Below, piece after piece: positions 41,369 through 49,256 of a DNA stretch of 64,000 nucleotides. The notes below the pieces were generated by a model. It was not told where the DNA came from. It saw only the letters and a list, made by a program, of their open reading frames with translations, and searched no databases. Origin of the DNA: JACCYI01 sp963828075. Lineage in GTDB: Bacteria > Actinomycetota > Thermoleophilia > Solirubrobacterales > Solirubrobacteraceae. The stretch spans positions 1,674,001 through 1,738,000 of the forward strand of contig CAWHDH010000021.1 of the NCBI GenBank assembly GCA_963828075.1, written 5' to 3'. The translations under genes and the position numbers were made by a program. The first letter of the stretch is position 1. The number at the start of each line of letters is the position of its first letter.

Positions 41369-42207
41369 GCCGCCCGCACTGGCGCTCGCGCGGCCCGGCC
41401 CGACGCCGCCGGCCGCGCTCGGGCGGGGGCCTGGCCCCCCGGCTTGCACCCGCGCCGCTCGCCGCCGTGCTGGCCCTGCTGTCGGCCTGCGGTGGCTCGG
41501 CCGGCGGCGACGCCAAGGGCGCCGACCACCCGCGGCTGATCGTCTCGGCCGCCACCTCGCTGAAGACCGCGCTGACCGCGCACGCCGGCGCGTACCGCGG
41601 GGCGGACGTCCGCCTCGGCTTCGGGGGCAGCGACGAGCTGGCCGCGCAGATCCGCAGCGGAGTCCGGCCCGACGTCTTCGCCGCCGCCAACACGAAGCTG
41701 CCCGCGCAGCTGTACGCCGAAGGGCTCGCCGAGCGGCCGGTCGTCTTCGCCACCAACACGCTCGTCCTCGCGGTCCCGTCGGCCGAAGCCGGCACGGTCC
41801 GCTCGATCGCCGACCTCGGCAAGACGGACATCCGCATCGCCATCGGCGCCAAGAGCGTTCCGGTCGGCGCCTACGCGCGCACGGTCCTGGAGCGACTGCC
41901 CGCCCGCCAGCGCAAGGCGATCCTCGCGAACGTCCGCAGCGAGGAGCCCGACGTCGGCGGGGTGATCGGCAAGCTCGCCCAGGGCGCGGTCGACGCCGGG
42001 TTCGTCTACGCGACCGACGTCCGCGCAGCCAAGGCCGCCATCCGGGCGATCGAGCTGCCGGCGGACCTGCAGCCGGAGGTCGCCTACGCGGCGGTGGTCG
42101 TGAAGGGCGCGAAGCAGCCCGCCGCGGCACGCGCGTTCGTCGCCGACCTCGCGCGCGGCGCCGGGCAGGCGGAGCTGCGAGCGGCGGGGTTCGGGCCGCC
42201 GCCGTGA
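41365..42207 (+). CDS. modA: Molybdate ABC transporter substrate-binding lipoprotein
   Basis: A 280-residue ModA. A long basic N-terminus leads to a hydrophobic stretch and lipobox LSAC, then the mature start GGSAGGDAKGADHPRLIVSAATSLKTAL. The oxyanion-binding positions are in SAATSLK, GGSDELAAQI, DVFAAANTK and IAIGAKSVPVGAYAR, and VDAGFVYATDV completes the pattern. The protein captures molybdate or tungstate at the cell surface. GTG at 41365 overlaps the regulator stop and its stop overlaps modB. Confidence 0.94.
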   Translation: MSRPHWRSRGPARRRRPRSGGGLAPRLAPAPLAAVLALLSACGGSAGGDAKGADHPRLIVSAATSLKTALTAHAGAYRGADVRLGFGGSDELAAQIRSGVRPDVFAAANTKLPAQLYAEGLAERPVVFATNTLVLAVPSAEAGTVRSIADLGKTDIRIAIGAKSVPVGAYARTVLERLPARQRKAILANVRSEEPDVGGVIGKLAQGAVDAGFVYATDVRAAKAAIRAIELPADLQPEVAYAAVVVKGAKQPAAARAFVADLARGAGQAELRAAGFGPPP

Positions 42208-42983
42208 CCGGTCGGCCCCGCTGGTTCGGCGCCGCCCTCGTCGCCGCGCTGACCCTCGCCCTGGCCTTCCTCGCGCTCCCGGTCGCGGCGATCTTCGTCG
42301 ACGCGGGGCCGGGTGACCTGCTCGCCAGCCTCGACGATCCCGCCGCGATCGACGCCCTCCGCCTGAGCCTGCAGTGCTCCCTCGCCGCCGTCGCGATCAT
42401 CGTGGCGGTCGGGACGCCGGCGGCCTATCTGCTCGCCGCCCGCCGGTTCCGGGGACGCGCGGCGGTGATCACCGCGATCGAGCTGCCGCTGGTGCTCCCG
42501 CCGGCGGTGGCGGGGATCGGCCTGCTCGCGGCGCTCGGCCCGCAGGGCATCCTCGGCGACGTGGTCGCGGACCGCCTCGTCCTGCAGACCGCCGGCGTCG
42601 TCGCCGCGCTCACGTTCGTGGCCGCGCCGTTCTACCTCCGCCAGGCCCAGAGCGCGTTCGAGGCGCTCGACCCGGCGTGGCTCGACGCGTCGCGCACACT
42701 GGGCGCATCGGAGGCGCGGACGTTCGGGCGGATCGCGATCCCCGCCGCCCGGTCCGGCTTGGCCGCCGGCCTCGCGCTGGCGTGGGGGCGCGCGCTCGGC
42801 GAGTTCGGGGCGACGCTGATGTTCGCCGGCTCGTTCCGCGGCGTCACCCAGACCGCGCCGCTGGCCATCTACGAGCGCTTCGCGACCGAGTTCGAGGTCG
42901 CGCTCGCGCTCTCGGCCGTGCTCGTCGCCGTCTCGGCCGGGCTCCTGTTGTCCGTCAAGCTGCTCGGCCGTGCTGCGTCTTGA
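42204..42983 (+). CDS. modB: Molybdate ABC transporter permease
   Basis: A 259-residue permease with five to six membrane helices, beginning FGAALVAALTLALAFLALPVAAIFV. The EAA loop contacting ModC is clear: EALDPAWLDASRTLGASEARTFGRIAIPAARSGLAAGLALAWGRALGEFGATLMFAGSF. GTG at 42204 overlaps the modA stop. The C-terminal 14 bases overlap modC. Acts as a homodimer channel for molybdate. Confidence 0.95.
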   Translation: MTGRPRWFGAALVAALTLALAFLALPVAAIFVDAGPGDLLASLDDPAAIDALRLSLQCSLAAVAIIVAVGTPAAYLLAARRFRGRAAVITAIELPLVLPPAVAGIGLLAALGPQGILGDVVADRLVLQTAGVVAALTFVAAPFYLRQAQSAFEALDPAWLDASRTLGASEARTFGRIAIPAARSGLAAGLALAWGRALGEFGATLMFAGSFRGVTQTAPLAIYERFATEFEVALALSAVLVAVSAGLLLSVKLLGRAAS

Positions 42984-44034
42984 GGCGCGGACCCGCCTCG
43001 GCGGGCTCGAGCTCGACGTGGCGCTCGACGTCCCCGACGGGCGCTGCCTCGCGCTGACCGGGCCGTCGGGCGCCGGGAAGACGTCGGTGCTGCGGACGGT
43101 GGCCGGGCTGCTGCGGCCCGAGCGCGGCCGGGTCAGCTGCGGGGAGGAGACCTGGCTCGACACGGAGCGCGGGGTCGACGTGGCGCCCGAGGCGCGCGCG
43201 TGTGGCTACGTGTTCCAGGACTACGCACTCTTCCCGCACCTCACCGCGCGCGAGAACGTCGCCTATCCGCTGCGGGGGATGGCACGGGCGGAGCGCCGGG
43301 CGGCCGCGCTGGCGCTGCTCGACCGATTCGGCGTCGCGGCGCTCGCCGACGCCCGGCCGCGGACGCTCTCCGGCGGCGAGCGCCAGCGGGTCGCCGTCGC
43401 CCGCGCCCTGGCCCGCCGGCCGCGCGCGCTGCTGCTCGACGAACCGCTGTCAGCGCTCGACGCGCGCACGCGGGCACGGGCGGCCCGCGAGCTGGCTGCC
43501 GTCCTGCGCGACTCGGGCGCGCCGTCGCTGCTGGTCACGCACGACTTCATGGAGGCCGCCCTGCTCGGCGACGAGGTCGCGGTGATCGACGGCGGGCGCG
43601 TCGTCCAGCGCGGCAGCGCCGCCGACCTCGCCGCCGCACCGGCGTCGGCGTTCGTCGCCGATCTCACCGGCGCCGTCGTCCTCACTGGGATCGCGCGGCC
43701 CGGCGAGCGCGGCGTCACGCTCGTCGACCTCGACGGCGGCGGGATCGTCGCGAGCCTCCAGCCGGGCGCCGGGCCTGTGGCCGTCAGCGTGCACCCGTGG
43801 GAGATCGCGCTGGCAGCGCCCGGCACCGCGCACACGGGCTCGGCGCAGAACCACCTCGCCGTCGAGGTCACGGCCGTCACCCCGGTCGGGAATCGCGTGC
43901 GGGTCGGCCTCGCGGCGCCCCAGCCGCTGACCGCGGATCTGGCGCCCGGCTCGGTGGACGAGCTTGGCCTGCATCCGGGGGCGCGGGTGGTGGCGACGTT
44001 CAAGGCGGCGGCGACGCGGTTGTTGCCGCTGTAG
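42970..44034 (+). CDS. modC: Molybdate ABC transporter ATPase
   Basis: A 354-residue ATPase. Walker A is GPSGAGKTSVLRTVAGLL, the signature LSGGERQRVAVARAL, Walker B ALLLDEPLSALDARTRA, switch His in LLVTHDFMEA. The C-terminal TOBE-like domain (NHLAVEVTAVTPVGNRVRVGLAAPQPLTADL) is typical of ModC and may bind molybdate for feedback. It is the last gene of the mod operon; the stop is followed by a 307-bp convergent region rich in inverted repeats. Confidence 0.95.
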   Translation: MLRLEARTRLGGLELDVALDVPDGRCLALTGPSGAGKTSVLRTVAGLLRPERGRVSCGEETWLDTERGVDVAPEARACGYVFQDYALFPHLTARENVAYPLRGMARAERRAAALALLDRFGVAALADARPRTLSGGERQRVAVARALARRPRALLLDEPLSALDARTRARAARELAAVLRDSGAPSLLVTHDFMEAALLGDEVAVIDGGRVVQRGSAADLAAAPASAFVADLTGAVVLTGIARPGERGVTLVDLDGGGIVASLQPGAGPVAVSVHPWEIALAAPGTAHTGSAQNHLAVEVTAVTPVGNRVRVGLAAPQPLTADLAPGSVDELGLHPGARVVATFKAAATRLLPL

Positions 44035-44080
44035 CGCGGGCGCGTTCAGCTCAGGACTGCAACGGCGCGGTGGAACGCGG

Positions 44081-44310
44081 TCCGGGAACTGCGCATCGAG
44101 GGTGAGTGAGCGGGGGAGGAGGACGTCAATCACCCCCATGACCCTCCGAGCGACCGCACGGGGGTGGTTGGGGCCCGATGACGCCCCCAATCACCCCCGT
44201 GTGACGCAGTTCCGACGATGGGGGTGGTTGACGGCGCGCCACCCCGCCCCACCGCGCTCTCCGACCCGCCCCACCGCCACAGATGTCTCGTTCAATGCGC
44301 AGTTTCCGAC
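44081..44310. repeat. Nested inverted and tandem repeats between modC and purF
   Basis: The 307-bp convergent gap (44035-44341) holds no gene but contains two tandem units about 60 bases apart. Each has an arm CAATCACCCCCrTG (44127-44140; 44188-44201) facing a near reverse complement CryGGGGGTGGTTG (44157-44170; 44217-44230, G-U pairs allowed). A third motif, GCGCAGTT(T)CC, occurs inverted at about 44083-44097 and direct at about 44204-44216 and 44297-44310, framing the pair. The set can fold into large stem-loops on either strand. It could be a bidirectional terminator or a REP-like repeated element; I cannot tell which from one locus. Confidence 0.6.
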
Positions 44311-44341
44311 GCAAAGCACACGCCGGAGAGCACCGGACCAG

Positions 44342-45793
44342 CTACACCCGGACGAGCGGGAGCGGAACGCCCTCGAAGGCGTCCTTGGCCTGGCCCTCGT
44401 CCCCGCCGGCGAGCGGGTAGTCGCCCGAGAAGCACGCGTCGCAGTGCGTCGCGCGCTCGCCGACGATCGCCTCGTAGACGCCCTCGAGCGAGAGGTAGGC
44501 GAGCGAGTCTGCCCCCAGCTCGGCGGCGATGTCGTCCACCGTGCGGCCGTGGGCGATCATCTCCTCGCGGGTCGACATGTCGACGCCGTAGTGGCAGGGG
44601 TTGCGGATCGGCGGCGCCGAGATGCGCATGTGCACCTCGCGCGCCCCGGCCTCGCGCAGCATGCGGACGAGGTGGCGCGTGGTGTTGCCGCGGACGATCG
44701 AGTCGTCGACCACGACCAGCGAGCGGCCCTTCACGACGTCCGGCAGCGGGTTGAACTTCAGTCGCAGGCCGTGCTTGCGCAGTTCCTGGCCGGGCTGGAT
44801 GAACGTGCGCGCGACGTAGCGGTTCTTGACGAAGCCGTCGTCCTGCAGCAGGCCGCTGGCGCGCGCGAAGCCGCGGGCGGCGGCGTTCCCCGAGTCCGGC
44901 ACCGCGATGACGAGATCAGCGTTCGGCGCCGGGGCCTCGCGCGCCAGGATCTCGCCCATGCGCGAGCGCGAGGTCTGGACGACGCGGCCCTCGAGCCGCG
45001 AGTCGGGCCGCGCGAAGTAGATGTGCTCGAAGACGCAGAACGCGCGGCGCTTGCCCTCGGCGACCATGCGCGTGCGCAGGCCACCGTCGCACAGCGTCAC
45101 GCACTCGCCGGGCTCGACCTCGCGCAGCAGCTTCGCGCCGATGATGTCGAACGCGCAGGACTCCGACGCGACGCAGTAGCGGTTGCCGAGCATGCCGAGC
45201 GCGAGCGGGCGCAGGCCGGCCGCGTCGCGGAACGCGACGATGCGGTCCTTGGTCATCACCACGGTCGAGAAGGCGCCCTCCAGCCGCGGGACGACGTCGG
45301 CCACCGCGTCCTCGATCGTGGCCGCCGGATGCGTCGAGAGCAGGGCCGCGATGATCTCGGAGTCCGAGGTCGACCGGAAGGCGACGCCGCGGTCCCGCAT
45401 CTCGCCGTGCAGCGCGACGGCGTTGGTGAGGTTGCCGTTGTGGGCGAGGGCGACCTCGCGCGTGTCGGCCCGCCAGACCGGCTGGGAGTTCTCCCACGAG
45501 TTGGCCCCGGTGGTCGAGTAGCGGACGTGGCCGACGGCCATCTCGCCCTGCAGCGCCCGCAGCTTCTGCTCGTCGAAGACCTGGTTGACGAGGCCCTGGT
45601 CGCGCACGGTCATGATGTGGCCGTCCTGCGCCGCGGCGATGCCCGCCGACTCCTGGCCGCGGTGCTGGAGCGCGTAGAGCGCGAAGTAGCTCAGGCGCGC
45701 GACGTCGTGGCCAGGCGCGTAGACGCCGAAGACGCCGCACTCGTCGCGCGGTCCGTCACGGGGATCGAGCAGATCGGTGGCTGAGGGGGACAC
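44342..45793 (-). CDS. purF: Amidophosphoribosyltransferase
   Basis: A 483-residue PurF, committing step of purine synthesis: PRPP plus glutamine to phosphoribosylamine. An 18-residue propeptide precedes the Ntn catalytic Cys19 (DECGVFGVYAPG). The glutaminase part shows LQHRGQESAGIA, GHVRYSTTG and HNGNLTNA; the phosphoribosyltransferase loop is SLVVVDDSIVRGNTTRHLVRML. Cysteines in SESCAFD, NPCHYGVDM and DACFSGDYPL fit the iron-sulfur (Bacillus) type. GTG at 45793. It is transcribed away from the large secreted gene, 81 bases upstream. Confidence 0.96.
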   Translation of the reverse strand: MSPSATDLLDPRDGPRDECGVFGVYAPGHDVARLSYFALYALQHRGQESAGIAAAQDGHIMTVRDQGLVNQVFDEQKLRALQGEMAVGHVRYSTTGANSWENSQPVWRADTREVALAHNGNLTNAVALHGEMRDRGVAFRSTSDSEIIAALLSTHPAATIEDAVADVVPRLEGAFSTVVMTKDRIVAFRDAAGLRPLALGMLGNRYCVASESCAFDIIGAKLLREVEPGECVTLCDGGLRTRMVAEGKRRAFCVFEHIYFARPDSRLEGRVVQTSRSRMGEILAREAPAPNADLVIAVPDSGNAAARGFARASGLLQDDGFVKNRYVARTFIQPGQELRKHGLRLKFNPLPDVVKGRSLVVVDDSIVRGNTTRHLVRMLREAGAREVHMRISAPPIRNPCHYGVDMSTREEMIAHGRTVDDIAAELGADSLAYLSLEGVYEAIVGERATHCDACFSGDYPLAGGDEGQAKDAFEGVPLPLVRV

Positions 45794-45874
45794 GAAGCCG
45801 GGGATTCCGGCGGCAGCTGGGGCCTGGCCGGAGTGGTCAAGGTAGCAGCGGCATCGGTCGCCGTCGCCCGGCGC

Positions 45875-48800
45875 TCAGCGGCGCCGGCGACTCGTCTTCG
45901 GGCGCAGCCGTGCGTCGGCGGGGCGCCCGCTGAGCCCGTCGGGCAGCAGCGCGACGACCGTGACCCGCCCGGTCGTCCGTGCGGTCAGGCCGCCGACCGT
46001 GATGCGGCGCGCGCGCTTCGACTGCTCGAAGAGCAGGGAGCGCCCGTCGGACAGCCGGACCCGGACCCGGTAGCGCGCGGCATCCGGGACGGGGCGCCAG
46101 ACCGCGACGAGGCGCGTCCCCCGCCTCGAGGCGCGCAGCCGCTTCGCCCGCGCCGGTCGCCGCGGGCGCGGAGCGGTGAATGTGGCGACGTCGAGGGCGG
46201 CGCGCGGCGTGCCGTAGGACTCGACCATCGCGACCACCTTGCGCCGGCCGCCGGGACCGTCCATCGGCCTGAAGCGGAGCGTCCCGCGCGTCCCGCGGGC
46301 CGGACCGAGGTCGCGCGCGGCCCCCTCGCCCTCCTCGGAGAAGCGCACCTTCTGGCCTGGGATCGCCTTGATCCGGTACCGCAGCTCGCGCTTGGCGCCG
46401 CGGCGGCGAACGGACCCGTCGACCGACGGCTCCTCGAGCCCATCCGCGGCCCGCACGCCGGTCACCGGGCTCGAGTCGGGGAGCACCTCGACGCGCCACT
46501 CGCCCGCCGACGGGCTCTTGAGCACGAACCAGGTCGTGTTCTGGTCGCCCTTGATGTGGAAGGCGAGCGCGGACGGGGTCTTGAGCGGACCGTCCGGCGG
46601 CGGCTCGATCCGCTCGCCGTTCGGGCCGATGAGCGCGACCCGCGGCGGGGCGCCGTTCCCTTGCACCCCCACGAACGCCGACGGCAGCCCGGGGCCGAAG
46701 CGGACCGTGCGCGGCCCACCCGCCTGCGACAGCGACGCGCGGTACGGCCCGACCGAGCAGCCCGTGAACATCAGGTTGTCGAAGCCAGGGGTCTCGCCCC
46801 ACTTGTAGCCCGCGCCGAAGTTGGCGGCGAACGTGTAGACGCACCCGGCGAAGCCGGTACTGGAGACGACCACCGTGCCACCCTCGCAGCCCAGGTCGCC
46901 GAGGCAGACCCGGGCATTCGCCTCGACGTTGAACTTCGTGCCGTAGAGCCAGCCGTCCACCCTCGCCTCCGCCAGGAACTGGTCGGTGATGTCGTACTTG
47001 AGCTCGCCGCCGAAGCCGACGTAGCCGTTCGTGCGGAACTCGAAGAAGGCCCGCGCCAGCGGGATCGAGACGACGGCCACGGAGCCGTCGGCGCGCAGGA
47101 TCGCCGGGAGCGGCGGGTTGGGGAACGTGTAGGAGAGCGTGCCGTCGATCGCCACCGCCGCGACGCCGGCGAGCGTCGGGCCGGCGGTGATCTGCACGCC
47201 GCCGGAGAGCTTGAGCACGGGGCGCGTCTCGAGCGCGAAGTTGATCTTGTGCAGGTAGACGACGCCGAACGGCTCGAGCGGGATGCCCGCACCGGGGAAC
47301 GTCAGCTCGTTGCGCAGGTAGTCCAGATCGCCGTCGAAGAACCCGATGCGGGCGTCGAGCGACGGGCCGGGCGGCTGCGGCGGCAGGATCATGAGCGCGC
47401 CGCCGGCCCAGGTCTTCGCGTCCGCGTCGTAGTCGAAGGCCAAATTCTTGATCTGCAACGGGCCCAAGAACGCGTTGCCGACGCGCACGTGGAGCTCGCG
47501 CAGGTGGATGCCGGCGAGGTTGTCGGCGCGAAGCGTCACGTCGCCGGTCACCCCGCCGAACAGCGCGGGTAGCCCGAGGTGCAGGGGGAGTTCGGCGGCG
47601 CCGCGCCGCAGCCGCAGGCTCGCGGTGCCGGCCAGCGGGAAGCCGAGGAGCTTGCCGCCGAAACGGCCGACGTCGAGCGTCCCGAGATCGACCGTGTTGC
47701 CCGCGGGCAGGTCCCACCGGACCGTGCCGCGGTAGAGCGTCGTGTCCCCAGCCTGCAGCGTCACGGTGCCCGACGAGCGCACGGTGCGGGCGCGCGGGTC
47801 GAAGCGAACCTCGGCGCCACCCGAGCCCTGCGTGATGCGAAGGCCGTTGACCGCGAGGCCGCCGCGGGCGACGTACACGGCGCCCTCCCGGACCAGGCAG
47901 GCATCGGCGACGACGTCGATTGCGGCGAACTGGAGCACGCGGCACGCCGCGGGCGGGCCGGGGGTGGGCGGGTCGCCCGGCCCAGGCCCACCGCCGGGCG
48001 GCGGCGGGGGCGGCGGCGGGGGCGGCGGCGGGGGCGGGTCCCCGCCGGGCGGCGGCGGGGTGGGCAGCGCCTGCATCATGATCGGCGGGTTCTGCGCGCC
48101 ATTCGGGTTGGCCTCCCAGAACGCGAAGCCGGTGAAGCCCGCGTCGCTGTAGGCGGCCGCCGCGCGGACGCGGCCGATCGAGAAGTCCGGCCCCGGCGTC
48201 AGCTCGGTCGGCTCGCTCCAAGCCGCGCCGTCGGTCGACGAGCGGTACGCGAGCGCATCGTTCTCCGCGGAGATGAAGTGGACGCGGCCCGCGGAGTCCT
48301 GCACGACGTCCCGGGGCTGGCTGCTGACGCCGGCGGGGGTGACCGCGCTCGGCGGGCCGACCGCGCTGCCGTCGATGCGGCGCGCTGTCCACCGCTGGTT
48401 GCTGTCGGCGGCGCTGCTGCGGTAGACGATGAAGGTCCCCGAGGGGCCCGTCGTGACGCGGGGGAGCTCGGCCTCGGGGATGGTCACTCGCGCGCTCCAG
48501 CGCGAGGCGTCGTTGAGCGCGCTGAGCGGGCAATCCCCGCAGTCGAACGTCCGCACGTAGGCCGTGCCCTCCAGGTCCGTCCAGGACGCGACGAAGGAGC
48601 CCCGCGCGCGCTGCGCGATCGAGGGGTCGTAGGCGTTGCCGGCGAAGATCTGCGCCTCCGCCGTCGTGAACTCGCCGAGCGGCGCGCCCTGCACGAACGT
48701 GCCCTGCGTGCGGGTCGCGATCGTCACCAGACGGCGGTCGGCGGCGTCCAGGACGGCGGGCGTGCTGCCGCCGGGGAACCCGGCGGCAGCGGTGCCGATG

Positions 48801-49204
48801 ATCTCGGCGCCGCCGAAGGTCGTGCCGTCGTCCTCGGAGCGGAAGACCACGTTGTAGAAGTCCACGCCCTCCGGGTGGTCGCACTGGCGATGGGTGACCA
48901 GCACGACCTCGCCGAACGGCGTGATCGTCACGTGCGGGCCCCAGACGTCGGACACGTTGCGGCCGGCCGCGCACGGGGTGAACCGCTTCTCGTCCGCGCA
49001 CCCGGCCGCGCCGAGCGGGATGCGGCAGTAGTGCAGGACGTCGTCGGAGCTCGGCCGGCTCTCGTTCCAGACCAGGTGGGTCGTGCCCTCGCGGTCGACG
49101 ACGGCGTCGGGCTGCGTCCCCGTGGCGACCTGGGTCGCCGCCGCCGCGTGCGGAGCCGTCGCGAGGACGACGAGCACCGCGATCAGCGTCCCCATGCCCC
49201 TCAC
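45875..49204 (-). CDS. Large secreted beta-rich protein, family A member 2
   Basis: A protein of about 1109 residues. GTG 49204 is preferred (GGGAGAG seven to eight bases before it); ATG 49195 is possible. Signal peptide: LIAVLVVLATAPHAAAA. Residues about 25-390 resemble sialidase/BNR-type propeller repeats (FYNVVFRSEDDGTTFGGAEI, GTFIVYRSSAADSNQRW, ALAYRSSTDGAAWSEPTEL). A polyproline/glycine linker follows, then a long beta-rich region (VRFDPRARTVRSSGTVTLQAGDTTLYRGTVRWDLPAG, GIHLRELHVRVGNAFLGPLQIKNLAFDYDADAKTW, GGELKYDITDQFLAEARVDGWLYGTKFNVEANARVCLG) and a basic C-terminal beta domain. The second half repeats the architecture of the protein at 25591-28221. Function unknown; sits between purL and purF. 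Confidence 0.78.
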   Translation of the reverse strand: MRGMGTLIAVLVVLATAPHAAAATQVATGTQPDAVVDREGTTHLVWNESRPSSDDVLHYCRIPLGAAGCADEKRFTPCAAGRNVSDVWGPHVTITPFGEVVLVTHRQCDHPEGVDFYNVVFRSEDDGTTFGGAEIIGTAAAGFPGGSTPAVLDAADRRLVTIATRTQGTFVQGAPLGEFTTAEAQIFAGNAYDPSIAQRARGSFVASWTDLEGTAYVRTFDCGDCPLSALNDASRWSARVTIPEAELPRVTTGPSGTFIVYRSSAADSNQRWTARRIDGSAVGPPSAVTPAGVSSQPRDVVQDSAGRVHFISAENDALAYRSSTDGAAWSEPTELTPGPDFSIGRVRAAAAYSDAGFTGFAFWEANPNGAQNPPIMMQALPTPPPPGGDPPPPPPPPPPPPPPGGGPGPGDPPTPGPPAACRVLQFAAIDVVADACLVREGAVYVARGGLAVNGLRITQGSGGAEVRFDPRARTVRSSGTVTLQAGDTTLYRGTVRWDLPAGNTVDLGTLDVGRFGGKLLGFPLAGTASLRLRRGAAELPLHLGLPALFGGVTGDVTLRADNLAGIHLRELHVRVGNAFLGPLQIKNLAFDYDADAKTWAGGALMILPPQPPGPSLDARIGFFDGDLDYLRNELTFPGAGIPLEPFGVVYLHKINFALETRPVLKLSGGVQITAGPTLAGVAAVAIDGTLSYTFPNPPLPAILRADGSVAVVSIPLARAFFEFRTNGYVGFGGELKYDITDQFLAEARVDGWLYGTKFNVEANARVCLGDLGCEGGTVVVSSTGFAGCVYTFAANFGAGYKWGETPGFDNLMFTGCSVGPYRASLSQAGGPRTVRFGPGLPSAFVGVQGNGAPPRVALIGPNGERIEPPPDGPLKTPSALAFHIKGDQNTTWFVLKSPSAGEWRVEVLPDSSPVTGVRAADGLEEPSVDGSVRRRGAKRELRYRIKAIPGQKVRFSEEGEGAARDLGPARGTRGTLRFRPMDGPGGRRKVVAMVESYGTPRAALDVATFTAPRPRRPARAKRLRASRRGTRLVAVWRPVPDAARYRVRVRLSDGRSLLFEQSKRARRITVGGLTARTTGRVTVVALLPDGLSGRPADARLRPKTSRRRR
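47993..48060 (-). repeat. GGC/GGG low-complexity tract encoding the polyproline linker
   Basis: A G-rich run of GGCGGCGGGG-type units on the plus strand. On the coding minus strand it specifies about 14 consecutive prolines flanked by Pro-Gly residues, a stiff linker between the propeller-like and beta-rich halves of the secreted protein. The tract is slippage-prone. Confidence 0.8.
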
Positions 49205-49256
49205 CGTCCGACTCTCCCAGCGGGGCCGGCTGGTGTCAACGGCGGCGGCGCGCCAG

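Noticed and set aside
47993..48060. GGC/GGG tract as a CRISPR or regulatory repeat
   Set aside because: It is inside a coding frame and encodes a proline/glycine linker; there are no spaced direct repeats.
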